Positions 8,171 to 17,814 of a DNA stretch of 64,000 nucleotides are shown here, one piece after another. The translations under genes were made by a program, and so were the position numbers. Position 1 is the stretch's first letter. Every line of letters starts with the position of its first letter. Below the pieces are notes generated by a model that ran no database searches, was not told where the DNA came from, and saw nothing but the letters and a program-made list of their open reading frames with translations. Where the stretch lies: NCBI RefSeq assembly GCF_003367175.1, contig NZ_QRGA01000016.1, positions 62,001 to 126,000 of the forward strand, read 5' to 3'. The stretch comes from Trinickia dinghuensis (GTDB lineage Bacteria; Pseudomonadota; Gammaproteobacteria; Burkholderiales; Burkholderiaceae).

Positions 8171-9568
8171 ATGCGTGAAATTCAAGCCTTTGTGGCGCGG
8201 CTGTCCGACATTGCCATCGTGGTCGTGGCGGCGACCTTTGCGTCGCGGATTCGTTTCGCCGACGCGGGGCCGCACGAATTCGTCGCGCCGTTCGTCGTGC
8301 TGACGGCGGCCTGCGTGGTCGTGCTGTTTCCGGCGTTCGGCGTCTACGACTCGTGGCGCGGACGCGCCAAGCGGATGCTGGCGGGACAGGTGGCGCTCGC
8401 ATGGGTCGTCGTGCAGGCATGCGCGCTGACGGCGATGTTCTCGCTGCGCGAGATCGACTACGTGTCGCGGCTCTGGTTCGTCTATTGGAGCGCACTCGCG
8501 GGCGCGCTGCTGATCGCCTATCGGCTCGCGGTGCACGGCGTGCTGGCTCGCTTGCGCCACGCCGGCATCAACCTGCATCAAGTCGCGATCGTCGGCGCCG
8601 GGCCGCATTGCGAGGCGATCTTGCGGCGTATCGAGGCGGCCCCGGCTACCGGCTTTCGCGCGGCGGCCGTATATGTTCCGCGCCCGGAGACGCCGGCGCT
8701 CGCGCAAGCGTTCCGCGGTGCGAGGCTGCGGCGCTTCGACGATCTGGCGGCATTCGCGCGCTGCGTGCGCAGCAGCGATCTGCACGAAGTGTGGCTCGCG
8801 CTGCCGCTGCAGGAGGAGCGCACGATCCTGCGCGTCGTCGCCGAGTTTCGCGACGATCTCGTCAACATCCGCTTCATGCCCGACGTGCGCTCGCTCGCCC
8901 TGTTCGAGAGCGGCGGCGTGATCGATCTGCTCGGCGTGCCGGCCATCAACCTCGTGGCTTCGCCGCTCTCGCCGAGCGCGCTGCTGGCGAAGGACATCTT
9001 CGACCGTATCTTCGCGGCCTGCGCACTGATCGGTCTAGCGCCGGTGCTGATCGCGATCGCGGCGGCCGTCAAGCTGTCCTCGCCCGGTCCCGTGTTTTTC
9101 AAGCAAAAGCGCAAGGGCGCGGACGGACGCGTCTTCACGATGTACAAGTTCCGCTCGATGCGCGTGCATAGAGAACCGCCCGGCGTCTTGCACCAGGCCG
9201 TGCACAACGACCCGCGCGTGACGAAGCTCGGCGCTTTCCTGCGGCACACGAGCCTCGACGAGCTGCCGCAGTTCTTCAACGTGCTGCGCGGCGAGATGTC
9301 GGTGGTCGGCCCGCGGCCGCACGCGCTCGAGCACGACGATCTCTATCGCAAGGTGGTGGCGGGCTACATCCATCGCTATCGGATCAAGCCCGGTATCACG
9401 GGGTGGGCGCAGATCAACGGCTGCCGCGGCGAAACCGATCGCGTCGAAAAGATGGAGCGGCGCGTCGCGCACGATCTGTATTACCTCGGCAATTGGTCGT
9501 TCGGTCTCGACATGCGGATCATCGCGACGACGATCGTCAAGGGGTTCGTCCATAGCAATGCTTATTAG
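8171..9568 (+). CDS. wcaJ: Undecaprenyl-phosphate glucose (hexose-1-phosphate) phosphotransferase, WcaJ/BceB type
   Basis: An inner-membrane enzyme of 465 residues that starts repeat-unit assembly by moving a hexose-1-phosphate, usually glucose, from its UDP form to undecaprenyl phosphate. Four hydrophobic segments lie in roughly residues 10-120. A Rossmann-like domain follows (VAIVGAGP near 137), then a fifth membrane segment and the catalytic bacterial sugar transferase domain with SPGPVFFKQKRKG, MYKFRSM, SLDELPQFFNVLRGEMSVVGPRP and KPGITGWAQINGCRG. The start at 8171 has GGAGAG upstream and avoids overlap with manC; a longer frame to 8108 exists but lacks a good ribosome site. Its stop (TAG at 9566) is followed in the same frame by a repeat array. 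Confidence 0.93.
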   Translation: MREIQAFVARLSDIAIVVVAATFASRIRFADAGPHEFVAPFVVLTAACVVVLFPAFGVYDSWRGRAKRMLAGQVALAWVVVQACALTAMFSLREIDYVSRLWFVYWSALAGALLIAYRLAVHGVLARLRHAGINLHQVAIVGAGPHCEAILRRIEAAPATGFRAAAVYVPRPETPALAQAFRGARLRRFDDLAAFARCVRSSDLHEVWLALPLQEERTILRVVAEFRDDLVNIRFMPDVRSLALFESGGVIDLLGVPAINLVASPLSPSALLAKDIFDRIFAACALIGLAPVLIAIAAAVKLSSPGPVFFKQKRKGADGRVFTMYKFRSMRVHREPPGVLHQAVHNDPRVTKLGAFLRHTSLDELPQFFNVLRGEMSVVGPRPHALEHDDLYRKVVAGYIHRYRIKPGITGWAQINGCRGETDRVEKMERRVAHDLYYLGNWSFGLDMRIIATTIVKGFVHSNAY

Positions 9569-9574
9569 TACGCA

Positions 9575-9646
9575 GCCACGGTAGCTACAGTAGCCACGGT
9601 TGCCACAGTCGCCCCGGCGGTTACGGTGGCCGCGGCGGCCGCAATC
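9575..9646 (+). repeat. Imperfect 9-base tandem repeats, eight units
   Basis: Eight consecutive 9-mers of the form GCCACGGTA, GCTACAGTA, GCCACGGTT, GCCACAGTC and increasingly diverged copies fill most of the gap between the WcaJ-type gene and wza. They are in frame with the upstream gene, beyond its stop codon, and would read as (Ala-Thr-Val)n. Confidence 0.8.
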
Positions 9647-9677
9647 CAAGCAACGAATAACCGGCACGGAGGACATC

Positions 9678-10826
9678 ATGTCTGACTCGGCCTCGCGCAT
9701 TCGCAGTGCGTTCTCGTTAGCAGTCCTTAGCTTCATCGCCATGTTGCCGGCTTGCTCGATCGTGCCGGGCCAGCGCATGATAACGCCGCCCACCGTCGCC
9801 GAGACGGGCGGCGAGTACAGTTCCGAGCCGGCTCAGAACGTCCAGGTACCGATCACCGACATCAACCTGAAGCTCATTCGGACGATGAACGATCAGGCCG
9901 TGCAGCATCCGATCTCGGACCAGACGCAGACCTTGTTCGGCACGCCCACGCCGTATCGAGTCGGTCCCGGCGACGTGCTCCAGATCACCGTCTGGGACCA
10001 CCCCGAACTCGCCGCCGCGCTCGGGCAGATCACGCCGACGACGCGTACCGACGATGCGGCCCCGGGCTTCGTCGTCGACGAAAAGGGCAACGTGCAGTTC
10101 CCGTACGCGGGCACCGTTCACGTGGCCGGCGACAGCGTCGAGCAGATCCGGCACAAGATCGTCTCGCGCATCAGCAAGGTCTACAAGAGCCCCGAAGTGA
10201 CGGTGCGCGTCGCGTCGTTCCGCGCGACGGAGATCTTCATCGACGGCGACGTCGGCAAGCCCGGTTCCGTGCAGATCAACGACATCCCGATGACGCTGAC
10301 CGAGGCGATCGGCCGCGCGGGCGGTTTCACCGATGCGGCGGACCAAAGCCGCGTGACGCTGATCCGCGGCGGCAAGCGCTACCCGATCAGTTTCGCCGAA
10401 CTGGTAAGGGGGGGACACAGCCCTTCAGAAATCGTGCTGCGGCCCGGCGACATGGTGCATGTGGGCTCGCGCGACGAAAACGGCGTCTACCTCATGGGCG
10501 AAGTCAACAAGCCCGCGACGATCCTGCCGATGCGCGACGGCCGGCTCACGCTTGCCGAGGCGCTGTCGCAGGCGGGCAGCCTCAACCCCGGCACGGCCTA
10601 CGCCAAGCAGCTGTTCGTCATCCGAGATTCCACGGGCAGCAATCCGCAGATCTATCACCTCGATGCGACTTCGCCCGTTTCGATGGTGCTCGCCAACCAG
10701 TTCCAGCTCGAGCCGAAGGACGTCGTCTACGTCGATAACGGTGCGCTCGTGAAGTTCAACCGTGTGCTGAGCCTGTTCCTGCCGGCGATCAATGCGGGCC
10801 TGACGGCGGCGATCGTAACGAAGTGA
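9678..10826 (+). CDS. wza: Outer-membrane polysaccharide export lipoprotein, Wza family
   Basis: An outer-membrane lipoprotein of 382 residues that forms the export channel for the polymer. The signal peptide ends in a lipobox LPAC with Cys26. The poly-export domain begins near the motif YRVGPGDVLQITVWDHPEL, and two SLBB-type repeats follow (EIFIDGDVGKPGSVQIND and VYLMGEVNKPATILPM). The C-terminus carries the hydrophobic helix FLPAINAGLTAAIV expected to cross the outer membrane. The ATG at 9678 has GGAGG at ideal spacing; the frame further upstream runs through the repeat array and is not coding. Length matches E. coli Wza (379). It is followed by wzc in the usual order. Confidence 0.95.
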   Translation: MSDSASRIRSAFSLAVLSFIAMLPACSIVPGQRMITPPTVAETGGEYSSEPAQNVQVPITDINLKLIRTMNDQAVQHPISDQTQTLFGTPTPYRVGPGDVLQITVWDHPELAAALGQITPTTRTDDAAPGFVVDEKGNVQFPYAGTVHVAGDSVEQIRHKIVSRISKVYKSPEVTVRVASFRATEIFIDGDVGKPGSVQINDIPMTLTEAIGRAGGFTDAADQSRVTLIRGGKRYPISFAELVRGGHSPSEIVLRPGDMVHVGSRDENGVYLMGEVNKPATILPMRDGRLTLAEALSQAGSLNPGTAYAKQLFVIRDSTGSNPQIYHLDATSPVSMVLANQFQLEPKDVVYVDNGALVKFNRVLSLFLPAINAGLTAAIVTK

Positions 10827-10912
10827 CCAACCGGCGCGCGTCGCCCGTTCACGACTGTGCGGATCATTCACGGTCGCGGCGGGACAGCGCGCAAACGATG
10901 CGAGCGAGGACC

Positions 10913-13156
10913 ATGGCTATCAATTTCGAACATCGCTACGGCGATTTCGCGGCCGGCGACGAGTTGCGCCTTTCCGACTATCTGCAGGCGATCGCGACGA
11001 ACTGGCGGCTCATCGCCACGATCACGCTGGCCGTGACGGTGCTCGGCTCGGCGTACGCGTTTCTGGCGCGGCCGGTCTACAAGGCCGACGCGATCATTCA
11101 AGTGGAGGAGACGCCGAATGCCGGCAACGGCGCCGCCGACGATCTGCGCCAGCAGATCGAGCCGCTTTCGCGGATGTTCGAGACGAAGGCGACGACCGCG
11201 GCGCAGATCGAGCTGCTCAAGTCCCGGCTCGTCACCGAAGCGACTGTGCGCGATTTGCACCTCGACATCGCCGGGGAGCCGCGCACGCTGCCTGTCCTCG
11301 GCCACCTGATGACGGCGCTGACGACGGGCAAGTTCGGCTTCAAACTCCCGCCCTTCATGGATATCGGTGGCTTCGCCTGGGGCAACGAGCAGATCGAAGT
11401 GTCGAGCATGGACACGCCGAGCGCGCTCTTCGGCAAGACGTTCACGCTGACGCAGGGCGAAGGCGGCGCGTTCACGCTGAGCGACCCCGACGGCATCGCC
11501 ATTGCGAGCGGGCGCGTGGGCGAGGATGTGACGGGCACGACCGCGGCCGGTCAAGTGCGCGTGCACGTCGATCGGCTGACGGGCCGTCCGGGAACGCGAT
11601 TCGATCTGACGCGCTCGTCGACGCTCGATACCGTCGAGCGCCTGCAAAAAGAACTCAGCATCAAGGAGACGGCCCTGCAATCGGGCGTGATCGCATTGAG
11701 CCTGCAAGGCGCGAATCCGCTGCTGACGGCCGACGTCGTCAACGGCATCGCGCGCCACTTCATCAAGCAAGACGTCGACCGCCGCTCCGCCGAAGCCGAA
11801 CATACGTTGGCCTTCCTCGATCAACAGCTGCCCCAATTGCGACGCGAACTCGACGCGGCCGAGCAGCGCTACAACACGTTCCGCAACGCTCACGGCACGG
11901 TCGATCTCAGTGAGGAAAGCCGGTTGCTGCTGCAGCAAGTCGTCGACAACAAAACGAAGCTCGCCGATCTGGAGCGCCAGCGCGCCGACCTCTCGCAGCG
12001 GTTCACGCCGAGCCATCCGGCCGTCGCCGCGCTCGACGCGCAGATCGCCCAATTGAAGGGCGATCAGTCGCAGATGACGAAGAGTGTGGCCGAGCTGCCC
12101 GATACCGAGCAGACGGCGTTGCGGCTGCTGCGCGACGTGCGTGTCGATACGGAGCTCTACACGAACATGCTCAACAGCGCGCAGCAATTGCGCGTGGCCA
12201 AGGCGGGTCAAATCGGCAACGTGCGCGTGGTCGATTTCGCGGAGACGCCCGATAAGCCCATCTGGCCGAAACGCGCGATCGTGATTGTGTTTGCATTCGG
12301 CGGCGGGCTCTTCGTCGGTGTCGTCGCCGCGTTCGTGCGCAAGTCGCTCTATGGCGGCGTCGAGCGCGCCGACGAAATCGAAAGCGCGCTCGGCGTGCCC
12401 GTGTTCGCGGTCGTGCCGCGCAGCGGCTTGCAGTTGCGGCTTCAGCAGAACGTGATGCTGCGCCGGCAGGGCTTGCACGTGCTCGCCGCGCAATCGCCGC
12501 AGGACATCGCCGTCGAGGGCGTGCGCAGCCTGCGCACGACGCTGCAGCTGTCGCTCGACCAGGCGTCGAACAACATCGTCATGCTGACGGGTTCGCGCCC
12601 CGATGCCGGCAAGTCGTTCCTCTCGGTCAATCTCGCGGCGCTCGTCGCATCGGCCGGCAAGCGCGTGCTCGTGATCGACGGCGACATGCGGCGCGGCGAA
12701 GTGCATTCGCATTTCGGGGTGCGGCATCAACCGGGGCTGTCCGACGTGCTGCGCGGCGCCGACGTGCAGGCGGCGATTCAGCGCGAAGTGCTGCCGGGGC
12801 TGGACGTGCTGACGAAAGGCGCGCTGCCGTCGCATCCGTCCGAACTCTTGATGAGCGATCGCTTCCGCGAGGTGCTGCAAACGCTTGCGCGCGGCTACGA
12901 CCTCGTTGTGATCGACACGCCGCCCGTGCTCGCCGTCACCGATTCGACGCTGATCGGCAAGTACGCGGGCACGGCGCTGCTCGTCGTGCGCTACGGCAGG
13001 CATCCGATCGGCGAAATCGGCGAGACGGCCAAGCGGCTCGAGACCGGCGGCGTGAACTTGAAGGGCGTGCTGCTGACCGACGTGCCGCCGGCCATGCCGC
13101 TGCTCGGCGGTTCGTACAAGGGCGGGTACTACGGATACGAGAGCATCGCCGAGTGA
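10913..13156 (+). CDS. wzc: Polysaccharide co-polymerase / tyrosine autokinase, Wzc (BceF) family
   Basis: An inner-membrane protein of 747 residues that controls polymer length and export together with Wza. A Wzz-like N-terminal domain is flanked by two membrane helices (about residues 33-52 and 458-478), with a long periplasmic coiled-coil region between. The cytoplasmic BY-kinase domain has Walker A (SRPDAGKS, near 560-570), Walker A' (VLVIDGDMR, about 585-593) and Walker B (LVVIDTPP, near 663). The C-terminal tail is short but holds a tyrosine cluster (YKGGYYGYES), the autophosphorylation site of the family. The ATG at 10913 has GAGGA upstream. No low-molecular-weight tyrosine phosphatase gene (wzb) adjoins it, which is unusual. 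Confidence 0.95.
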   Translation: MAINFEHRYGDFAAGDELRLSDYLQAIATNWRLIATITLAVTVLGSAYAFLARPVYKADAIIQVEETPNAGNGAADDLRQQIEPLSRMFETKATTAAQIELLKSRLVTEATVRDLHLDIAGEPRTLPVLGHLMTALTTGKFGFKLPPFMDIGGFAWGNEQIEVSSMDTPSALFGKTFTLTQGEGGAFTLSDPDGIAIASGRVGEDVTGTTAAGQVRVHVDRLTGRPGTRFDLTRSSTLDTVERLQKELSIKETALQSGVIALSLQGANPLLTADVVNGIARHFIKQDVDRRSAEAEHTLAFLDQQLPQLRRELDAAEQRYNTFRNAHGTVDLSEESRLLLQQVVDNKTKLADLERQRADLSQRFTPSHPAVAALDAQIAQLKGDQSQMTKSVAELPDTEQTALRLLRDVRVDTELYTNMLNSAQQLRVAKAGQIGNVRVVDFAETPDKPIWPKRAIVIVFAFGGGLFVGVVAAFVRKSLYGGVERADEIESALGVPVFAVVPRSGLQLRLQQNVMLRRQGLHVLAAQSPQDIAVEGVRSLRTTLQLSLDQASNNIVMLTGSRPDAGKSFLSVNLAALVASAGKRVLVIDGDMRRGEVHSHFGVRHQPGLSDVLRGADVQAAIQREVLPGLDVLTKGALPSHPSELLMSDRFREVLQTLARGYDLVVIDTPPVLAVTDSTLIGKYAGTALLVVRYGRHPIGEIGETAKRLETGGVNLKGVLLTDVPPAMPLLGGSYKGGYYGYESIAE

Positions 13157-13189
13157 AGCCGAAGCGGAAGCGAACCGCATGACGCGAAT

Positions 13190-13223
13190 ACAAACGCAAA
13201 CACAAGCACAAACACAAACACGA
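13190..13223 (+). repeat. Low-complexity CAAACA-type repeat before gmd
   Basis: An A/C-only tract of repeating CAAACA and CAAGCA units lies in the leader of gmd and ends just before its ribosome site (GAGGATCAG). It would give an unstructured, G-poor 5' leader. Confidence 0.7.
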
Positions 13224-13233
13224 GGATCAGAGC

Positions 13234-14361
13234 ATGAAGCGCAAGGTCGCATTGATCACGGGCGTGACCGGGCAGGACGGGGCATACCTCGCCGAGTTGC
13301 TGCTCGACAAAGGCTACGAGGTGCACGGCTTGAAACGCCGCACCTCGTTGTTCAATACCGATCGCATCGATCATCTCTATCACGATCCTCATGAGGTGGA
13401 CGATGCGGCCAAACAATTGCATCTGCATTACGGCGATCTGACCGATTCGACGAGTCTTGTGCGCGTGATTCAGAGCGTCGAGCCCGACGAGATCTACAAC
13501 CTCGCCGCGCAGAGCCATGTGGCGGTGTCGTTCGACGAGCCCGAGTACACGGCCAACGCCGACGGGCTCGGCGCACTGCGCATCCTCGAGGCGATCCGCA
13601 TGCTGGGCCGGCACCAAAGCACGCGGTTCTATCAGGCATCGACGTCAGAACTCTACGGCTTGGTGCAGGAAACGCCGCAGCGCGAGACGACGCCGTTCTA
13701 TCCGCGCAGCCCCTACGCGGTGGCGAAGCTGTTCGCCTATTGGACGACCGTCAATTACCGCGAGGCGTATGGCATCTATGCCTGCAACGGCATTCTGTTC
13801 AATCACGAATCGCCCGTGCGCGGAGAGACGTTCGTCACGCGCAAGATCACGCGTGCGCTGGCGCGCATCGCCGTGGGATTGCAGCGCGAGCTGTATCTCG
13901 GCAATTTGTCGGCGCTGCGCGATTGGGGCCACGCGCGCGACTACGTCGAGATGCAATGGATGATGCTGCAGCAGGCGGCGCCCGAGGATTTCGTGATCGC
14001 CACGGGCGAGCAATACAGCGTGCGCGAGTTCGTTCAGCGCGCGGCGCTCGAACTCGGCATGACGATTCGCTTCGAGGGCAGTGGACTCGATGAGGTCGGC
14101 TTCGTCGAACACGTGGGCAGCCGAGAGACCCGCGTGTCGCCCGGCGACGTCATCGTGCGCGTCGATCCGCGCTACTTTCGCCCGACCGAAGTCGAGACGC
14201 TGCTCGGCGATTGCTCGAAGGCGCGCGAGAAGCTCGGATGGCAGCCGCGTACGCCGTTTTCGGCGCTGGTGCGTGAAATGGCGCTGGCCGATTATCAAAT
14301 TGCGCGGCGCGACGCGCTCGTGACCATGGCCGGCTTCAAAACGCTCGAGCATCACGAGTGA
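13234..14361 (+). CDS. gmd: GDP-mannose 4,6-dehydratase
   Basis: A cytoplasmic short-chain dehydrogenase/reductase family enzyme of 375 residues. It converts GDP-D-mannose to GDP-4-keto-6-deoxymannose, the first step to GDP-L-fucose. The nucleotide-binding [14 protein letters not shown] lies at residues 10-23. The catalytic Ser/Tyr/Lys set is visible in STSELYG and [10 protein letters not shown]. The GDP-sugar binding stretch [20 protein letters not shown] is typical of Gmd. Length is normal (about 345-375). The start has GAGG at correct spacing. It precedes fcl by 37 bases, in the usual order, and uses the product of manC. Confidence 0.96.
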   Translation: MKRKVALITGVTGQDGAYLAELLLDKGYEVHGLKRRTSLFNTDRIDHLYHDPHEVDDAAKQLHLHYGDLTDSTSLVRVIQSVEPDEIYNLAAQSHVAVSFDEPEYTANADGLGALRILEAIRMLGRHQSTRFYQASTSELYGLVQETPQRETTPFYPRSPYAVAKLFAYWTTVNYREAYGIYACNGILFNHESPVRGETFVTRKITRALARIAVGLQRELYLGNLSALRDWGHARDYVEMQWMMLQQAAPEDFVIATGEQYSVREFVQRAALELGMTIRFEGSGLDEVGFVEHVGSRETRVSPGDVIVRVDPRYFRPTEVETLLGDCSKAREKLGWQPRTPFSALVREMALADYQIARRDALVTMAGFKTLEHHE

Positions 14362-14398
14362 GGGCAGTGAGGGCAGCACATACAGCGAGGGCCGGAAG

Positions 14399-15352
14399 AT
14401 GAACGCTCAGTCACGCATCTTCATCGCAGGGCATCGCGGCATGGTAGGTTCCGCGCTCGTGCGCGAGTTCGAGGCGCATGGCTATCGCAACCTCGTCACG
14501 CGCGGGCACGATCTGCTCGATCTGACCGATCAACGCGCGGTACGCGCTTTTTTTGCGGATGAGCGTATCGACGTGGTGCTGCTTGCCGCGGCCCGCGTCG
14601 GCGGCATTCTCGCGAATTCGATGAAGCCCGCGACGTTCATCTACGAGAACCTGGCGATCGAAACGAACGTGATCGATGCCGCTTATCGAGCGGGTGTCGA
14701 GCGGCTCGTGTTCTTCGGCTCGTCGTGCATTTATCCGAAGCTGTGCCCGCAGCCGATCCTCGAATCGTATTTGATGAGCAGCGCGCTGGAACCGACGAAC
14801 GAGCCCTACGCGATCGCGAAGATCGCGGGGCTCAAGCTGTGCGAGGCATACAACCGCCAACACGGCACGCGCTATGTCGCGTTGATGCCGACGAATCTCT
14901 ATGGCCCGAACGACAACTACGATCCCGCGAGCAGTCACGTTCTGCCCGCGCTGATTCGCAAGGCGCATGAGGCGAAGCTCGCGAACGCGCCGGCACTGAC
15001 CATATGGGGCACGGGGGTGCCCCGCCGCGAGTTCATGCACGTCGACGATTTGGCGAGCGCGACGCGCTTCGTGCTCGAGCAGGCGTTGAACGACGGCGTC
15101 TACAACGTCGGCGTCGGCACCGATCTGACCATTCACGAGTTGGCCCAGCATGTTGCTCAGATCGTAGGTTTCAAGGGTGAACTGATTTTCGACCGCTCGA
15201 AGCCCGACGGTACCCCACGCAAGCTGCTCGACGTCTCGCGGCTGGCGCAGCGAGGCTGGCACGCGACGATCGGGCTCACCGAAGGCCTTCGCGCGGTCTA
15301 CGCGCAATACGCCGCGCAGCATCCCATACTCGATGCGGTATCGAACGGATGA
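14399..15352 (+). CDS. fcl: GDP-L-fucose synthase
   Basis: An SDR-family epimerase/reductase of 317 residues that turns the Gmd product into GDP-L-fucose using NADPH. The glycine motif GHRGMVGSALV is at residues 11-21, the family-typical NVIDAAYRAGVERLVFFGSS and CIYP follow, and the catalytic Tyr-Lys pair is in EPYAIAKIAG. Length is normal. Together with manC and gmd it predicts fucose in the polymer. The stop is six bases before the next glycosyltransferase, so these genes are one operon. Confidence 0.96.
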   Translation: MNAQSRIFIAGHRGMVGSALVREFEAHGYRNLVTRGHDLLDLTDQRAVRAFFADERIDVVLLAAARVGGILANSMKPATFIYENLAIETNVIDAAYRAGVERLVFFGSSCIYPKLCPQPILESYLMSSALEPTNEPYAIAKIAGLKLCEAYNRQHGTRYVALMPTNLYGPNDNYDPASSHVLPALIRKAHEAKLANAPALTIWGTGVPRREFMHVDDLASATRFVLEQALNDGVYNVGVGTDLTIHELAQHVAQIVGFKGELIFDRSKPDGTPRKLLDVSRLAQRGWHATIGLTEGLRAVYAQYAAQHPILDAVSNG

Positions 15353-15358
15353 GCGAGC

Positions 15359-16546
15359 ATGACTACAACAGTGACGATCTTTCACAACGTCGTCTGGTCG
15401 CGGCACAAGGGCGCCGTGTTTTCCGCGCTCCACAACTTGTCGACCGCGGGAACGATTCGCTACGCGATGGTGCAGATCGCCGATACCGAGGCGGATCGCA
15501 TCGGCTTCTCCGAGGTCGACTACTCGTTCCATCGCTATCCGATGCGCAAGCTGTTCGACGGCTGCTATGAAGATGTGCCCACGTGGAGGATGATCGCGCG
15601 GCTTACGTCGGAGGTGTTGACGTCGAAGTCGGCGCTTGTCGTGTTGCCGGGCTACCATCGCCCGGAATATTGGGCGATGCTGGCCGCATGCATCGTCACG
15701 CGCAAGCGACGCGCGGTGTTCTGCGATTCGACCGCTTTCGATCGGCCCCGGCGGCTGCTGACGTCGATTCCGAAGCGTCTGTTCTTTTCGCTTTGCGACG
15801 GCTATTTCGGCTTCGGCGAGCGTAGCCGCGAGTATTTGATGTCGCTGGGCGCCAAGCGCGAGCGGATCTTCGTGCCTTGCCAGGCGGCTGCCTTGCCTCG
15901 ATCGTTCTCGCCCGAGCGTGCGCTCGGCGAGCGCTTGGCCGCGCGCCGCCTGGGCCGTCCGGTGCTGCTCTATGTGGGGCGGCTGTCGGAGGAGAAGTCG
16001 ATCGATACGCTGCTGGATGCATTCGTGCGCGTGTGGCAGGCCGTGCCCGAGGCGACGCTGCGCATCGTCGGCACAGGCGGTTTGCACGATGCGCTTGCCG
16101 CTCGAGTGAGCGCGCTCGCGCTCGACGGCGCCGTGCAATTCGTCGGCAGTCTGCAGGACGAACCGCTCTCGCGTGAATATTTCGGCGCGACTTGCCTCGT
16201 GTTGGCGAGCCATAGCGAGCCATGGGGGCTCGTCGTCAACGAGGCGTTGAATCATGGGTGTCCGGCCGTTGTCAGCGATCGATGCGGCTGCGTGCCGGAA
16301 TTGATCGTGGAGGGCAAGACAGGGCTCTCGTTTCCGGCCGGCGACGTCGATGCGCTCGCGCGGACGCTGATCGACGCGATCGGCTGTTTCGACGATGCGG
16401 AGAGCACGGCGCACGCTTGCATGGCGCGTATCGCGCGTTTCGATCCGCGTTCGGCCGCGGTGAACATCGAGCGCGGCTGCGCGACGATGCTGCGCGAGCC
16501 CGGCGATAGACACACGGCTTCACGCGCGAGCGGCATCGGGCGATGA
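15359..16546 (+). CDS. Glycosyltransferase family 4 protein
   Basis: A 395-residue cytoplasmic or peripheral-membrane glycosyltransferase with a GT-B fold. The C-terminal half has the GT4 donor site: VLLYVGRLSEEKSIDTLLDAF near 201-221, then SEPWGLVVNEALNHGCPAVVSD near 281-302, including the E-x7-E pair that binds the nucleotide sugar. The acceptor domain at the N-terminus is less conserved. It follows fcl by six bases and overlaps the next gene by four (ATGA), so translation is coupled. Donor and acceptor cannot be read from sequence; a fucosyl or other hexosyl transfer in this polymer is inference. Confidence 0.9.
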   Translation: MTTTVTIFHNVVWSRHKGAVFSALHNLSTAGTIRYAMVQIADTEADRIGFSEVDYSFHRYPMRKLFDGCYEDVPTWRMIARLTSEVLTSKSALVVLPGYHRPEYWAMLAACIVTRKRRAVFCDSTAFDRPRRLLTSIPKRLFFSLCDGYFGFGERSREYLMSLGAKRERIFVPCQAAALPRSFSPERALGERLAARRLGRPVLLYVGRLSEEKSIDTLLDAFVRVWQAVPEATLRIVGTGGLHDALAARVSALALDGAVQFVGSLQDEPLSREYFGATCLVLASHSEPWGLVVNEALNHGCPAVVSDRCGCVPELIVEGKTGLSFPAGDVDALARTLIDAIGCFDDAESTAHACMARIARFDPRSAAVNIERGCATMLREPGDRHTASRASGIGR

Positions 16547-17787
16547 AACTGCTCATCTACGGCCTCAATTACGCGCCCGAACTGACTGGGGCGGGGAAAT
16601 ACACGGCTGAAATGGCCGAGGCGCTCGCCGCTCGCGGGCATGACGTGCACGTTGTCTGTGCTCCGCCGTATTACCCCGCATGGCACGTCGCGGCGGGGTG
16701 GTCGGCGTGGCGATATGCGCGCGAGGAGCGCGGCGGCGTGGCGGTGCGGCGCGCGCCGCTGTGGGTGCCGTTGCATCCGCGCGGTGTCACGCGGGTGGTG
16801 CACTTGGCGTCGTTCGCGTTGTCGTCGATCTTGCCGATGCTGGCCCAGTGGCGCTGGCGGCCCGACGTCGTGTTGGCGATCGCACCGACGCTGCTTTGTG
16901 CCCCTGCCGCGCTGGCGCTGGCGCACGTGACGCATGCGAAGGCTTGGCTGCATGTTCAGGACTTCGAGGTGGACGCCGCGTTCAAGCTCGGGCTGCTGGC
17001 AAGGCGCAACGCCGCGCGTGCCGCGCATGCGTTCGAGCACTCGATGCTGCGCCGCTTCGATGTCGTTTCGTCGATTTCCGAGAAGATGGTCGAGCGGCTG
17101 GTGGCGCTGGGCGTGGATGCGTCGCGAGCGCTGTGCTTGCCGAATTGGGTGGATGTGGAGACGATTCGTCCGCTCGAGCGGCGCAGCGGGTATCGCGCGT
17201 CGCTGGCGATCGGAGAGGGCGAGAAGATCGTGCTTTATGCGGGCAACATGGGGGCGAAGCAGGGGCTGGAGTATTTGATCGCGGCTGCCATGCTGCTCGT
17301 CAGGCGCCCCGATATCCGATTCGTGTTTTGCGGCGACGGCCTCGCGCGCGATGAAGTGGCTCGGCAGTGCGCGCGGCTTCCGAATTGCATGCTCATCGGC
17401 CTGCAGCGCGCCGATCTGCTCAACGAATTGCTCAATGCCGCCGATGTGCATGTGTTGCCGCAGCGTGCCGATGCGGCCGATCTCGTGATGCCTTCGAAGC
17501 TGACGGGGATGATGGCGAGCGGCCGCGCGATCGTCGCGATGGCGGGCGAGGGGACGGAGCTTTGGAGCGTGCTTGCCGGGCGAGGGATGACGGTCGAGCC
17601 GGAGGACGGGGCAGCGCTCGCTCACGCGATCGAAGTGCTCGTCGACGACGCGTCCATGCGAGAGCGGCTCGGTGCCGCTGCCAGGCGATATGCGGTGTTG
17701 ATGCTTTCGCCTGAAGCAGTGATGGAGCGGCTCGAGCGGCGGCTGTATGCATGCCTCGACGAAGAGAAGGAAGCGGTGGAGATGTGA
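16543..17787 (+). CDS. WcaI-type glycosyltransferase (GT4)
   Basis: A 414-residue glycosyltransferase whose N-terminus (LLIYGLNYAPELTGAGKYTA, residues 3-22) is the hallmark of the colanic-acid WcaI family, assigned as a fucosyltransferase in E. coli. The middle has LHVQDFEVDAAFKLGLL and PNWVDVETIRPL, and the donor-binding half has VLYAGNMGAKQGLEYLI and MPSKLTGMMASGRAIVA. Start overlaps the preceding stop by four bases. With gmd and fcl in the same operon, L-fucose is a reasonable donor, but this rests on family resemblance only. Confidence 0.9.
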   Translation: MKLLIYGLNYAPELTGAGKYTAEMAEALAARGHDVHVVCAPPYYPAWHVAAGWSAWRYAREERGGVAVRRAPLWVPLHPRGVTRVVHLASFALSSILPMLAQWRWRPDVVLAIAPTLLCAPAALALAHVTHAKAWLHVQDFEVDAAFKLGLLARRNAARAAHAFEHSMLRRFDVVSSISEKMVERLVALGVDASRALCLPNWVDVETIRPLERRSGYRASLAIGEGEKIVLYAGNMGAKQGLEYLIAAAMLLVRRPDIRFVFCGDGLARDEVARQCARLPNCMLIGLQRADLLNELLNAADVHVLPQRADAADLVMPSKLTGMMASGRAIVAMAGEGTELWSVLAGRGMTVEPEDGAALAHAIEVLVDDASMRERLGAAARRYAVLMLSPEAVMERLERRLYACLDEEKEAVEM

Positions 17788-17814
17788 CGGGGGGCTGATT
17801 CAAAGCACGAGATC

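Noticed and set aside
10868..13252. A 794-codon open frame on the minus strand opposite wzc
   Set aside because: It is a shadow frame caused by high GC; the plus-strand product has all Wzc motifs and the minus product is Arg/His/Ala-rich with no family features. The same holds for the 700-codon frame at 14411-16513 and other long minus frames.
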